From Salinimicrobium nanhaiense (GTDB lineage Bacteria; Bacteroidota; Bacteroidia; Flavobacteriales; Flavobacteriaceae), in NCBI GenBank assembly GCA_012038135.1, contig JAAVJQ010000003.1, forward strand, positions 1-64,000: 64,000 nt of DNA. The letters are read 5' to 3'. Positions 15,935 to 24,471 of this stretch are shown here, piece after piece. The notes beneath the pieces are model-generated. The model did not search any database and was not told the origin of the DNA. It saw only the letters and a list, made by a program, of their open reading frames with translations. The translations under genes were made by a program, and so were the position numbers. Within the stretch, counting starts at the first letter, position 1, and the number at the start of each line of letters is the position of its first letter.

Positions 15935-18046
15935 ATGAATTCACCAAAAAGATATACGATCACAGCGGCCCTTCCTTATACCAACGGGCCCATACATATA
16001 GGCCATTTAGCAGGCGTTTACGTCCCGGCAGACATCTATGCGCGTTTCCAGAGAATGCAGGGAAAAGATGTGGCTTTTGTGTGTGGGAGTGATGAGCACG
16101 GGGTGCCTATCACTATTAAAGCCAAAAAGGAAGGCGTTTCTCCCCAGGATGTCGTCGATAAATACCATAAGGTCATCAAGCAGAGTTTTAAGGACTTCGG
16201 AATTTCTTTCGATAACTATTCCCGCACGTCTGCCAAAGTGCACCATCAAACAGCTTCGGAATTTTTCAAAAAACTCTATGACGCCGGAAAGTTTACTGAA
16301 GAAACCACTCAGCAGTTCTACGATGAAAAAGCGGAACAATTTTTGGCCGACAGATTTGTAGTGGGTACCTGTCCAAAATGTGGTTTTGACGGTAGTTATG
16401 GCGACCAGTGCGAAAAATGTGGAACAAGCCATAATGCCACAGACCTTATCAATCCTAAATCTGCCATTACCGGTGCAACTCCGACACTTAAAGAAACTAA
16501 ACATTGGTTCCTTCCGCTCGATCAATACGAAAGCTGGCTGAAGGATTGGATCCTTGAAGGGCACAAAAAAGACTGGAAACCGAATGTTTACGGACAGGTT
16601 AAATCCTGGATTGATGACGGACTTCGCCCACGTGCTGTGACCCGAGATCTTGACTGGGGAATTCCCGTACCTGTAGAAGGTGCTGAAGGAAAAGTACTTT
16701 ATGTATGGTTTGATGCGCCAATCGGCTATATCTCCTCCACTAAAGAATGGGCCGAAAAGACCGGCAGGGATTGGGAACCTTACTGGAAAAACGAGGATAC
16801 GAAGCTCCTGCATTTTATTGGGAAAGACAATATAGTTTTTCATTGTATCATTTTCCCGGCCATGTTAAAGGCGGAAGGCAGCTATATTTTGCCAGATAAT
16901 GTGCCTGCTAATGAATTCCTGAACCTGGAGGGTAACAAACTATCCACCTCCAGGAACTGGGCGGTGTGGCTGCACGAGTATCTGGAGGAATTTCCCGGGC
17001 AGCAGGATGTGTTGAGGTATGCCTTGACCGCCAATGCGCCCGAAACGAAGGACAATGATTTCACCTGGAAAGATTTCCAGGCGAGGAATAACAATGAGCT
17101 GGTAGCCATTTTTGGGAACTTCATAAATCGGGTGGTAGTACTCACCAATAAATACTACGACGGAATCGTTCCCAAACCTGAAAATTTTTCAGAAGTTGAC
17201 GAACAAACTTTAGCTGAATTAAAAGCTTATCCTGCGGTGATCGCAAGTTCCATAGATCGCTACAGGTTCCGCGAAGCCCAGGCAGAGTTGATGAATGTTG
17301 CCCGCCTTGGGAATAAATATCTGGCCGATGAAGAGCCCTGGAAATTGATCAAGACAGACGAAGAAAGGGTGAGGACAATTATGTATGTGGCCTTGCAAAT
17401 ATCTGCAGCTCTTGCTAGCCTTAGTGAACCCTTCCTTCCTTTCACTTCTCAAAAACTGAAGAGCATGCTGGATTACGGCCGCTCCACTTCTGAAGCGGTC
17501 ATCAACACCAGCGGAGTTCTGATGGAAAGTGATGAAGAAAGTGAATGGGAAAAAATTAGTACGGGAAAGGAACTTTTGGAACCCGGACATGCTATCGGAA
17601 AAGCAGAATTGCTTTTCAGTAAAATAGAGGACGAACAAATTCAGAAGCAATTGGATAAACTGGAAGCCACTAAAGCAGCAAACATAGCCGATAATAAAAA
17701 AGCCGAACCACAGAAGGAAACTGCCACTTTTGAAGACTTTTCAAAAATGGATCTTCGCGTGGGAACTATTGTAGAAGCAGAAAAGATGCCTAAAGCAAAT
17801 AAACTTTTGGTATTAAAAGTAGATACGGGCCTTGATGTGCGTACTATAGTCTCGGGTATTGCCGAAAGTTTTAAACCTGAAGAGATCATTGGAAGAAAAG
17901 TGACTGTGCTGGTCAATCTCGCACCGCGAAAACTACGGGGGGTAGAAAGCCAGGGCATGATTCTCATGACAGAAAATGCTGAAGGAAAATTGGTATTTCT
18001 CAACCCCGATGAAGATGGGGTGAAGGAGGGAACGGTGATTTCTTAG
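15935..18046 (+). CDS. metG: methionine--tRNA ligase
   Basis: Charges tRNA-Met, used for initiation and elongation. The 703-aa protein has the class I signature HIGH (21-24), a zinc knuckle with [18 protein letters not shown] (two CxxC pairs), the KMSKS equivalent KLSTS (near 335), an anticodon-binding helical domain and a C-terminal tRNA-binding domain ([19 protein letters not shown], near 605) that dimerises or binds tRNA. Full length for the MetG1 type. The ATG at 15935 is chosen over an upstream TTG at 15929 because that TTG is part of the -7 promoter box. Likely monocistronic with a near-leaderless mRNA. Confidence 0.96.
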   Translation: MNSPKRYTITAALPYTNGPIHIGHLAGVYVPADIYARFQRMQGKDVAFVCGSDEHGVPITIKAKKEGVSPQDVVDKYHKVIKQSFKDFGISFDNYSRTSAKVHHQTASEFFKKLYDAGKFTEETTQQFYDEKAEQFLADRFVVGTCPKCGFDGSYGDQCEKCGTSHNATDLINPKSAITGATPTLKETKHWFLPLDQYESWLKDWILEGHKKDWKPNVYGQVKSWIDDGLRPRAVTRDLDWGIPVPVEGAEGKVLYVWFDAPIGYISSTKEWAEKTGRDWEPYWKNEDTKLLHFIGKDNIVFHCIIFPAMLKAEGSYILPDNVPANEFLNLEGNKLSTSRNWAVWLHEYLEEFPGQQDVLRYALTANAPETKDNDFTWKDFQARNNNELVAIFGNFINRVVVLTNKYYDGIVPKPENFSEVDEQTLAELKAYPAVIASSIDRYRFREAQAELMNVARLGNKYLADEEPWKLIKTDEERVRTIMYVALQISAALASLSEPFLPFTSQKLKSMLDYGRSTSEAVINTSGVLMESDEESEWEKISTGKELLEPGHAIGKAELLFSKIEDEQIQKQLDKLEATKAANIADNKKAEPQKETATFEDFSKMDLRVGTIVEAEKMPKANKLLVLKVDTGLDVRTIVSGIAESFKPEEIIGRKVTVLVNLAPRKLRGVESQGMILMTENAEGKLVFLNPDEDGVKEGTVIS

Positions 18047-18456
18047 GAGTGATTTGAGAATCGACCTTTGAACACGATTGTCTCCCCGAGCACCTCGGCG
18101 GCTGCGCTCTGTACAGACTCAGTCGAGAGGTTGGTGGTAAAGAAGAATGATAATGGGTATAAAAGAGCCTGTCCTGAGCCTCAGTCAAAAGGCTTGATGA
18201 TTATACGATTGTCTCCCCGAGCGGAGTCGAGGGGTCTCATGTATGAGAATAATTATTTTATACAAAAAGGAGGTTTCACTCTACTTGGTGATGGCTCTAT
18301 CGAGGGTTAAAACAAAGAAGAATAGTAATTGTACAAAAAAGGAGGTCTCGACTCCACTCGACCTGACATCACGAAAGTCATTCCGAGCACCTCCGCTGCG
18401 CTCCGAACAGGCTCTGTCGCTGGGTCCCCGGAGAATACGATGCTCAAACTGAAAAA
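18047..18456. repeat. palindromic repeat array left of the GIY-YIG gene
   Basis: About 410 bases built from variants of a few repeat units: 'gattgtctccccgagc...' at about 18076 and 18208, 'gagcctgtcctgag...' near 18167, 'ggaggtctcgactccactcg' near 18341 followed by acctgaca, and 'gtcattccgagcacctccgc' near 18379. These are GTCATTCCGAGC/TCGACTCCGCTCGA-type Bacteroidota repeats. No gene is supported; a 69-codon frame across them is chance. Confidence 0.7.
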
Positions 18457-18777
18457 ATGAAGCTGTACTACGTTTATATACTGGAATGTTCAGATAAACT
18501 CCTCTACACCGGAATAACCAACGATATTTCCAGAAGATTAGATGAGCATAACGCAGGTGTAGATAAAAACAGTTTCACGTTCAAAAGGAGACCCGTAGAA
18601 GTCATTTTTTATCAGGAATTCAATGATGTGAACCAGGCAATCTGGTTTGAAAAAAAGATTAAAAAGTGGAGCGCTCAGAAGAAAAGGGCACTGGCTAATG
18701 GGGACGAAATACTTTTGAAACTTTTGGCCCAGTGCAGGAATGAGAGTCATTCTAGGAATAAAGGTAATAACAATTAA
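18457..18777 (+). CDS. GIY-YIG nuclease family protein (UPF0213-like)
   Basis: 106-aa stand-alone GIY-YIG domain: YYVYILECSDKLLYTGIT (VYI...YTG signature), the SRRLDEHNAG segment with the conserved Arg and His, and a glutamate in WFEKKIKKW. Such proteins are expected to nick or cut DNA; the target is unknown. The gene sits between arrays of palindromic repeats. The tail CRNESHSRNKG is encoded by a palindrome (GAATGA/TCATTC, 18738-18752), so its C-terminus appears to derive from the repeat. Similar in arrangement to the DUF559 gene at 2134. Confidence 0.85.
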   Translation: MKLYYVYILECSDKLLYTGITNDISRRLDEHNAGVDKNSFTFKRRPVEVIFYQEFNDVNQAIWFEKKIKKWSAQKKRALANGDEILLKLLAQCRNESHSRNKGNNN

Positions 18778-18959
18778 TTGAGGTCTCGACTCCGCTCGAC
18801 CTGACATTACGTTGTCTCTCCGGGAGGATTGGAGAAGTCTCATTTGAAAAAGTAATATTATTAACGAAAAGTAGGTCTCAACGAGCCTGTCTCGAGCGGC
18901 AGTCGAAAGGATCGACCTGACATTTAAGAACGGTAGTCAAAGCTCGACCTGATACTTAT
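18778..18959. repeat. palindromic repeat array right of the GIY-YIG gene
   Basis: Contains 'aggtctcgactccgctcgac' then ctgacatt (from 18780), 'tctctccgggaggattggag' and 'gagcctgtctcgagcggcag' followed by tcgaaaggatcgacctgaca. These are the same units as on the left side. The array runs up to the start codon of the deacetylase-family gene at 18960. Confidence 0.65.
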
Positions 18960-19862
18960 ATGCTCAAAATCGCCTTCCATCCCATATACGTTCTGCCTCT
19001 ACCCGAAGGTCACCGTTTCCCGATGGAAAAATATGAGCTGGTGCCGCAGCAGCTATTACACGAAGGCACCTGCACCAAAGACAACTTCTTTAAACCTGAA
19101 TTTCCCGATGAAGCCGATATTCTTGCAGTGCATGATGAAGATTATGTCGAAGCACTCAAGAATCAGACATTGAGCTACAGGGAAGCCAGAAGTATAGGTC
19201 TCCCATTATCTGAAAGGCTGGTTGAAAGGGAGTTTATCATTTCCTCGGGTACTATTAAAGCTGCAGAATTTGCCTTGCAAAATGGTATTGCCATGAACAT
19301 TGCCGGTGGTACGCACCACGCCTATACAAATCAGGGGGAAGGGTTTTGCATGTTCAACGATCAGGCGGTGGCGGCGAGATGGCTGCAGCGGAATAAGCTC
19401 GCGCGAGAGATCCTCATTGTCGACCTTGATGTACATCAGGGAAATGGTACTGCAGAGATATTTCAAAATGATCCTTCAGTTTTTACCTTTTCCATGCATG
19501 GCAAGAACAATTACCCCTTTAAAAAAGAAAAAAGTGACCTCGATATTGAACTTGAAAATGGGACGCGAGACGAAGAATATTTAAAGATCCTTAAGGAGAA
19601 TCTACCGCTACTCATTGTCGAACAAAAACCTGATTTCATCTTCTACCTGAGCGGGGTAGATATTCTTGAAACCGATAAGCTTGGCAAGCTTGGCTGCACT
19701 GAAGCCGGTTGTAAGGAGCGGGATCGCTATGTGTTGCAAACCTGCCATGATCTAAAGATCCCGGTGGAGGTAAGCATGGGCGGCGGCTATTCGCAGCATA
19801 TTAAAAACATCGTGGAGGCGCATGCCAACACCTTCAGGTTGGCACAAGAGATCTATTTTTAA
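18960..19862 (+). CDS. histone deacetylase (HDAC/AcuC) superfamily protein
   Basis: 300-aa zinc-dependent deacylase of the arginase-deacetylase fold. Conserved elements are AGGTHHAY (active-site His pair), FNDQAVAARWLQ, the metal site DLDVHQGNGT, SGVDILETDKLGKL and MGGGYS. Bacterial members remove acetyl groups from small molecules such as polyamines or from proteins; the substrate here cannot be assigned. It begins right after a palindromic repeat array without a clear promoter box, and ends at a bidirectional terminator facing the ssb genes. Confidence 0.9.
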   Translation: MLKIAFHPIYVLPLPEGHRFPMEKYELVPQQLLHEGTCTKDNFFKPEFPDEADILAVHDEDYVEALKNQTLSYREARSIGLPLSERLVEREFIISSGTIKAAEFALQNGIAMNIAGGTHHAYTNQGEGFCMFNDQAVAARWLQRNKLAREILIVDLDVHQGNGTAEIFQNDPSVFTFSMHGKNNYPFKKEKSDLDIELENGTRDEEYLKILKENLPLLIVEQKPDFIFYLSGVDILETDKLGKLGCTEAGCKERDRYVLQTCHDLKIPVEVSMGGGYSQHIKNIVEAHANTFRLAQEIYF

Positions 19863-19869
19863 AAAGAAA

Positions 19870-19898
19870 AAGCGCAGAAATTTAATCTTCCTGCGCTT
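19870..19898. terminator. bidirectional terminator between deacetylase and ssb genes
   Basis: AAGCGCAG (19870-19877) pairs with CTGCGCTT (19891-19898). It is A-rich on the left and T-rich on the right, so it can end transcripts from both convergent genes. Confidence 0.6.
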
Positions 19899-19919
19899 GT
19901 TATTCAAAAATAGCATTTT

Positions 19920-20258
19920 TCAGGTTTGTTTTTCCGGCAGGATCAATTCCCTGCACACGATTTCGGTTATATATTTTTTGATCCCATTCTTATCCTCATA
20001 GCTGCGGCTATTCAGTTTTCCTTCGATCTCAATTTCCCTGCCTTTAGATATCTGTTGCTCTACCACTTCGGCGAGCTTTCCCCAGGCCACTATATTATGC
20101 CATTGGGTGACGGTTGTCTTTTCACCATTCTGCCGGGTAAAGGTTTCCCTCGTGGCAATTGAGAATTTGGCAAGTTTTGTTCCGGTGCTAAGGGTTTTGA
20201 TCTCCGGCGCTTTGCCTACATTGCCAGAGAGTTGCACGTTGTTCTTTAGTGTGTTCAT
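19920..20258 (-). CDS. ssb: single-stranded DNA-binding protein, tail-less paralogue 1
   Basis: 112-aa OB-fold SSB: NNVQLSGNVGKAPEI, KFSIATRETF, TQWHNIVAWGKLAE, GREIEIEGKLNSRSY and VCRELILPEKQT. SSB coats single-stranded DNA. The usual C-terminal part, a flexible linker and an acidic DDDIPF-type tip that recruits repair partners, is absent; the protein ends after the last OB strand. The start at MNTLKNNVQ (20258) fits its two neighbours; an upstream frame extension to 20312 overlaps the previous gene and was rejected. It is the third and most divergent gene of a tandem set of three. Confidence 0.9.
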   Translation of the reverse strand: MNTLKNNVQLSGNVGKAPEIKTLSTGTKLAKFSIATRETFTRQNGEKTTVTQWHNIVAWGKLAEVVEQQISKGREIEIEGKLNSRSYEDKNGIKKYITEIVCRELILPEKQT

Positions 20259-20286
20259 AATACTGTGAATTATGTTTGACAGATCA

Positions 20287-20619
20287 TTATTTTCCGAGAA
20301 GCAGTACCTCATTGCAGATCACTTCGGTTACATACTTTTTTACCCCGTCCTTGTCCTCATAGCTGTGGCTGGTTAACCGACCTTCCACGCCGATTTCCTT
20401 TCCTTTTGGGACATAATTTTCAATAAGCTCGGCAGTCTTACCCCAGGCCACCACGTTATGCCATTGCGTATCTGTAACTTTTTCTCCTTTGGCGTTTTTG
20501 TAGGTTTCATTGGTGGCAATAGAAAACCTCGCTTTCTTTTTTCCGGAATCGAAGGTGTAGATCTCAGGAGTGTTTCCCACATTCCCGATCAATTGTACTT
20601 TATTTCTTAGATTATTCAT
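20287..20619 (-). CDS. ssb: single-stranded DNA-binding protein, tail-less paralogue 2
   Basis: 110-aa OB-fold SSB starting MNNLRNKVQLIGNVGN, with ARFSIATNETYKN, DTQWHNVVAWGKTAE and GKEIGVEGRLTSHSY, ending VLLLGK. Very similar to paralogue 3 next to it, which suggests a recent tandem duplication. The acidic C-terminal tip is missing here too. The start at 20619 was chosen because the upstream 20 in-frame residues have no SSB character and overlap the preceding gene. Confidence 0.92.
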   Translation of the reverse strand: MNNLRNKVQLIGNVGNTPEIYTFDSGKKKARFSIATNETYKNAKGEKVTDTQWHNVVAWGKTAELIENYVPKGKEIGVEGRLTSHSYEDKDGVKKYVTEVICNEVLLLGK

Positions 20620-20645
20620 GACTATTTTTTTTAAAGGTTTATGTT

Positions 20646-20981
20646 TTATTCTTTCCCAAGAAGTAGCACTTCGCTGCACAAAACTTCGGTCACATACCTG
20701 GTAATTCCGTCCTTGTCATCGTAGGTGCGGCTGGTAAGTTTTCCTTCAACCCCAATCTCCTTGCCTTTGGATACATAATTTTCGATAAGGTCTGCAGTCT
20801 TGCCCCAGGCAACTATGTTGTGCCATTGAGTATCGGTGACTTTTTCTCCTTTGCTGTTCTTGTAGATCTCGTTAGTTGCGATGGAGAACCGGGCCATTTT
20901 TTTACCTGATTCGAAGCTAAGGATCTCCGGTGCGTTGCCTACGTTCCCAATCAACTGTACTTTGTTTCTTAATGCGTTCAT
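20646..20981 (-). CDS. ssb: single-stranded DNA-binding protein, tail-less paralogue 3
   Basis: 111-aa OB-fold SSB starting MNALRNKVQLIGNVGN, with ARFSIATNEIYKN, DTQWHNIVAWGKTAD, GKEIGVEGKLTSRTY and VLLLGKE at the end. It is the first gene of the tandem set and has the promoter (TATGTTTG box at 21030-21037). Like the others it lacks the acidic tip. Three such genes in a row suggest a specialised use, for example coating DNA during uptake, phage defence or element transfer; this is inference. Confidence 0.92.
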   Translation of the reverse strand: MNALRNKVQLIGNVGNAPEILSFESGKKMARFSIATNEIYKNSKGEKVTDTQWHNIVAWGKTADLIENYVSKGKEIGVEGKLTSRTYDDKDGITRYVTEVLCSEVLLLGKE

Positions 20982-21029
20982 GATATAAAGAATTAGATAG
21001 TTGAAAATCATTCGTTCATTTCAACAGGA

Positions 21030-21037
21030 CAAACATA
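21030..21037 (-). promoter_or_regulatory. -7 promoter box of the ssb gene set
   Basis: On the minus strand this reads TATGTTTG, matching TAnnTTTG, with TTA 17 bases upstream near the -33 position. It would give a leader of about 40-45 bases before the first ssb. Upstream (21045-21110) are short direct repeats, 'tgataatcggttgataatga' and 'tttgtaagcgtttgtaaac', that could be regulator sites. Confidence 0.5.
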
Positions 21038-21215
21038 CCGCCGCCGCCAAATGATAATCGGTTGATAATGATTTGTTTTCGTTTAAATCCATTTGTAAGC
21101 GTTTGTAAACGGATACTGCAGCAGCTCAGAATTATTTTGTATTATTACAAAAACCCCAGCAGTCTTTGAATTGGCCTTAAAATCCTGGCACAACAGGTGA
21201 TCTTTTATAAATATC

Positions 21216-21497
21216 ATGAACGATAGAGCCTTCTGGAAATATTACAGAGATTTCAATTTTTATAACCTGGTATTTTCTGTACTTAACGGTATTTACTTCG
21301 GAATGATCAGTGGTTTTTTCGTCTTCCTTAGCTTTGGGATGTTGATCGGTTATCTGGGTTATAGGTATTTTAGGAGTAATGAATACTATTTGTATTACAA
21401 CCTCGGTTTCAGCAAAAAATTTTTAATTAAAAAGGTGTGGATCTGCAATCTCATTTTTGCAGGTCCTGTACTTCTCATTTTGTTCCTTTTTTTATGA
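21216..21497 (+). CDS. small membrane protein of a two-gene ABC transporter
   Basis: 93 aa with two or three membrane segments (LVFSVLNGIYFGMISGFFVF, LSFGMLIGYLGYRYF and LIFAGPVLLILFLFL). No named family is recognised. The stop codon overlaps the start of the ABC ATPase gene (ATGA), so the two are translationally coupled and this is probably the membrane partner of the ATPase. Substrate unknown. Confidence 0.65.
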   Translation: MNDRAFWKYYRDFNFYNLVFSVLNGIYFGMISGFFVFLSFGMLIGYLGYRYFRSNEYYLYYNLGFSKKFLIKKVWICNLIFAGPVLLILFLFL

Positions 21498-22156
21498 ATC
21501 GGCTGGAAGTGGTGGAGGTGAACAAGACCTTCGGAAAAAGAAAAATTCTGAACAGAGTTTCCTTCGGCTGTAAAACGGGCGAGATAATCGGCCTTTTTGG
21601 AAGGAATGGTTCGGGTAAATCTACTTTACTTAAGGGCATAATGGGTACTCTCAGTATGGATGCTATCATCATCTACATCAATGGAGAGAACATTCCGCCG
21701 TCGGAAATCTTTCCAAAGAAATTGATCGGATTTTTGCCGCAGGACAGCTTTCTACCTAAGGAAATGAAGGTGCGGGATGTCATTCCTTTGATGTTTCCGA
21801 AAGGAGAGGAGCAGGATAAGATCTTTCATGCTTCCGGAGTTGCGGCCTTCGATTGCAAGAAGGTTGGACAACTCTCTTTAGGAGAGTTAAAATACCTGGA
21901 GTTGCTGTTGCTTGCGCAGCTTCCGCAACCATTCCTGTTGCTGGACGAACCTTTATCCATGTTAGAACCCATGTACATCGAAAAAGCCAAAGAGTTGCTG
22001 CTCGCACTAAAAGTGACTAAGGGCCTTGTGATTACCGACCATTATTATAAAGACGTACTTGAAATTGCCGATCGCAGCCTTGTCCTTAAAGCCGGAAGTG
22101 CTTATGCGGTGAAGAATGAACAGGACCTGGCCAGGTATGAATATTTAAAAGCATAA
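21494..22156 (+). CDS. ABC transporter ATP-binding protein
   Basis: 220-aa ATPase subunit with Walker A FGRNGSGKST, a Q-loop PQDSF, signature LSLGELKYLELLLLAQ, Walker B FLLLDEPL and the switch His in VITDHYY. It energises transport together with the small membrane protein encoded immediately upstream. The start MNRLEVVEV (21494) overlaps the preceding stop; a longer frame from 21437 only reads the upstream gene in another frame. The following 157-aa gene starts 3 bases after its stop and may belong to the same unit. Direction and substrate cannot be told. Confidence 0.88.
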   Translation: MNRLEVVEVNKTFGKRKILNRVSFGCKTGEIIGLFGRNGSGKSTLLKGIMGTLSMDAIIIYINGENIPPSEIFPKKLIGFLPQDSFLPKEMKVRDVIPLMFPKGEEQDKIFHASGVAAFDCKKVGQLSLGELKYLELLLLAQLPQPFLLLDEPLSMLEPMYIEKAKELLLALKVTKGLVITDHYYKDVLEIADRSLVLKAGSAYAVKNEQDLARYEYLKA

Positions 22157-22159
22157 AAA

Positions 22160-22633
22160 ATGAAACCAGCCTCGGCTAAAGAAATAAGGGATGAATTAAA
22201 ACACCAGGATCGTGAGGCACTCCTGCAGATAGTGTTGCGGCTGTCCCGCTTCAAAAAGGAAAACAAGGAGTTACTTACCTATCTTCTTTTTCAGGCGCAT
22301 GATGAGGAAACTTTTAAGGAAGCCATAAAAGCCGAAATGCATAAGGATTTTTCTGAGATCAACAAAAGCAGTTATTTTTTTATGAAGAAAAGCATGCGCA
22401 AGATCCTGCGGAATGTGAAAAAATTCAGTCGCTACTCCGGAAAGAAAGAGACCGAAACAGAATTGCTGCTTTATTTCCTTCAAAAAATGGAAAATTTCAA
22501 GCCTTCTATTCATCGCAATAAGATCCTTCAAAATCTCTACGACCGCCAGCTGGCGCTGGTGAAGAAGAATATGGAAAAATTGCACGAAGATCTGCAATAC
22601 GATCTAAACCTGGAACTGGAGAAGCTCGGCTAA
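22160..22633 (+). CDS. conserved hypothetical helical protein
   Basis: 157 aa, no recognised domain. It is predicted to be mostly helical and strongly charged (EIRDELKHQDREALLQIVLRL and LLYFLQKMENFKPSIHRNKI), with no signal peptide or membrane segment, so it is probably cytoplasmic. It starts 3 bases after the ABC ATPase stop and is probably co-transcribed with it. Function unknown. Confidence 0.7.
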   Translation: MKPASAKEIRDELKHQDREALLQIVLRLSRFKKENKELLTYLLFQAHDEETFKEAIKAEMHKDFSEINKSSYFFMKKSMRKILRNVKKFSRYSGKKETETELLLYFLQKMENFKPSIHRNKILQNLYDRQLALVKKNMEKLHEDLQYDLNLELEKLG

Positions 22634-22692
22634 TAGTGAGTATTGATTATTGAAATATTGGTAATTGTTAATTGATCATTGTTAATTGAAAC

Positions 22693-23223
22693 ATGGCTTT
22701 TCCAACCTTAAAAACAAACCGCCTCAAGCTGCGGCAGATTACAGAAGCCGATCTTGAAAACATCTTTCGCGGACTTTCCCATCCCGAGGTGATTAAACAT
22801 TACGGGGTGAGCTACAGCACCCTAAATGACACCTGGGAGCAGCTGGAGTGGTATGCAGAACTGGAAAGGACCCATAGCGGCATCTGGTGGGCCATAGTTT
22901 GGGTTGAATCCGGGGAATTCTGTGGCGCAATAGGATACAACAACCTGAGCAGGGAACATAAAAAAGCGGAGTTAGGATTTTGGTTATTGCCGGGATTCTG
23001 GAAGAAGGGAATCATTCAGGAGTCCCTGGAGCCGGTGCTGGGCTACGGTTTTAAAAAGCTTCATCTGCACAGGATAGAAGCTTTTGTGGAAACAGAAAAT
23101 ATCAGTAGCCAAAAAGCACTACAAAAACAACATTTTCAGCAGGAAGGGATCCTGAGAGACTCAGAAGTGAAGAACGGCAGATTTATTAGTGTGGCAATTT
23201 TTTCAAGACTAAATAAGATTTGA
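22693..23223 (+). CDS. GNAT family N-acetyltransferase (RimJ/RimL type)
   Basis: 176-aa acetyl-CoA-dependent acetyltransferase: LKTNRLKLRQITEADLENIF at the start, the strand GEFCGAIGYNN, AELGFWLLPGFWKKGIIQES as the acetyl-CoA loop region, and LHRIEAFVETENISSQKAL typical of the RimJ/RimL/ribosomal-protein type. The target may be a protein N-terminus or a small molecule; it cannot be assigned. It is preceded by AT-rich 'attgttaattg' repeats and followed by a large repeat block. Confidence 0.88.
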   Translation: MAFPTLKTNRLKLRQITEADLENIFRGLSHPEVIKHYGVSYSTLNDTWEQLEWYAELERTHSGIWWAIVWVESGEFCGAIGYNNLSREHKKAELGFWLLPGFWKKGIIQESLEPVLGYGFKKLHLHRIEAFVETENISSQKALQKQHFQQEGILRDSEVKNGRFISVAIFSRLNKI

Positions 23224-23640
23224 AAATTTCAAAATTTGAAAATTTGAAGATTTGAAACTGAATAATGTTATGTCACTTAGAGCGAAGCTTTAGCAGAGCG
23301 ATGAATCTTTCGTGAACTAAAGAGATTCCTCCTTTGGTCGGAATGACAATCGTTAGCGCCAAATGTCCCGTAGGGACAAAATATTGGTAGCTAATAACAC
23401 CGCCGCCAGATCAATGTCCCGTAGGGACAACATATAAGCTGTCGTCAGAGATTATAAAAATTCATCTAAATAGTGAGAAAAATTTCGCACAAAGAGTACT
23501 TAGATGGCTGAAGCGTAAAATGATGAAAAATAATTTGTCATTCAGAGCGTAGCTTTTGCGGAGCGAAGAATCTTTCGTGAACTAAAGAGATTCCTCCTGC
23601 CGTCGGAATGACAATTGATAGCGGCAGCTTTGCGTCCTTA
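23224..23640. repeat. dispersed palindromic repeats (two families)
   Basis: Two near-identical ~75-bp units lie at about 23274-23350 and 23537-23613. Each runs from 'gtca.ttcagagcg.agct' through 'aaagagattcctcct' to 'cggaatgaca'. Between them are two copies of TGTCCCGTAGGGACA (23363-23377 and 23413-23427), a palindrome widespread in Bacteroidota. No gene is present. The pairing of two families suggests repeated insertion into a neutral site. Confidence 0.75.
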
Positions 23641-24073
23641 GCGAGAAATGAGTATGAGTGATAAGGTATGAGTGATCAGGGCTGAGTGAAAAGAATTATC
23701 TGTGCATCTGTGGCCTTAATTAGCAATTACCAATTAACAATGAACAGGAATCTTTTTACTCTCGAAAATACGCATGAGTAAGAAGGTTTGAGTGAGAAGT
23801 TTTAAGAAAGAGAGACATCTGTGCATCTGTGGCCTTTTTCAATTAACAATTACCGGGTAGCAATGAACAGGAGTAAACAGGTCTGAGTAAAGAGAACCAT
23901 CTGTGCATCTGTGGCCTTTTTCCATTAACAATTACCGGTTAGCAATGAACAATTCCTGGAGGATTTTAAAAGAGGGACGGCTTGAGTAATAAGAAACAAT
24001 TCATGCATTCGTGGCAAAAAACCTAAAAAAATCAGGAACAACGAATTACATAAAAATTACTATTTTTAAAAGC
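23641..24073. repeat. imperfect tandem repeat of about 100 bp, 3-4 copies
   Basis: The unit contains 'atctgtgcatctgtggcc' (about 23699, 23817 and 23899, with a degenerate copy at 24000), followed by 'caattaacaattaccgg' and 'agcaatgaacagga', then 'gtctgagtaa' and related text. Spacing is 80-120 bases and uneven. No gene; the last degenerate copy provides a spurious GTG start for the next frame. Confidence 0.65.
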
Positions 24074-24421
24074 ATGGAAAAAAACTGTCTCGAATGTGGG
24101 GAAAAGATCGTAGGGCGGACCGACAAAAAGTTCTGCAGCGACTACTGCCGTAATGCCTACAACAACAACCTCAATAAGGACAGTAAGAACATGGTGCGCA
24201 ATGTAAATAATCAGCTGCGCAAGAATTACCGGATCCTGGAGGAACTCAATCCCGATGGAAAAGTGAGGCTTTCCAAATCTAAACTCGTTGCAAAAGGTTT
24301 TAATTTTGACTATTTCACCAGTATTTATACGACCAAAACCGGAAACACCTACTATTTTGTATATGATCAGGGCTACCTGCCGTTGGAAGGTGATTCTTAC
24401 GCCCTTGTAAAAAGGATATAA
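24074..24421 (+). CDS. small zinc-ribbon protein (DUF2116-like)
   Basis: 115 aa. The N-terminus CLECGEKIVGRTDKKFCSDY followed by CRNAYNN gives two Cys pairs of a zinc ribbon like those in DUF2116 proteins. The rest (NPDGKVRLSKSKLVAKGFNF and TKTGNTYYFVYDQGY) is a conserved Bacteroidota-type tail of unknown role. Probably cytoplasmic and possibly nucleic-acid binding, by inference from the ribbon. The ATG at 24074 was chosen over a GTG at 24011, which lies inside a tandem repeat. A hairpin terminator follows. Confidence 0.75.
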   Translation: MEKNCLECGEKIVGRTDKKFCSDYCRNAYNNNLNKDSKNMVRNVNNQLRKNYRILEELNPDGKVRLSKSKLVAKGFNFDYFTSIYTTKTGNTYYFVYDQGYLPLEGDSYALVKRI

Positions 24422-24422
24422 A

Positions 24423-24447
24423 AAAAGCCTCCAAGAAAAGAGGCTTT
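24423..24447. terminator. hairpin terminator
   Basis: AAAAGCCTC pairs with GAGGCTTT around a 'caagaaaa' loop, 2 bases after the zinc-ribbon gene's stop. It also faces the convergent CBS gene. Confidence 0.65.
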
Positions 24448-24471
24448 AGATATGAATTGATCCTTTATAAA

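Noticed and set aside
16007..16843. 278-codon minus-strand frame
   Set aside because: Antisense to metG; chance open frame.
18243..18452. 69-codon plus-strand frame
   Set aside because: Entirely read from palindromic repeat units next to the GIY-YIG gene.
23640..24020. CRISPR-like array
   Set aside because: Repeat units differ from each other, spacing is uneven and the 'spacers' are themselves related; no cas genes in the window.
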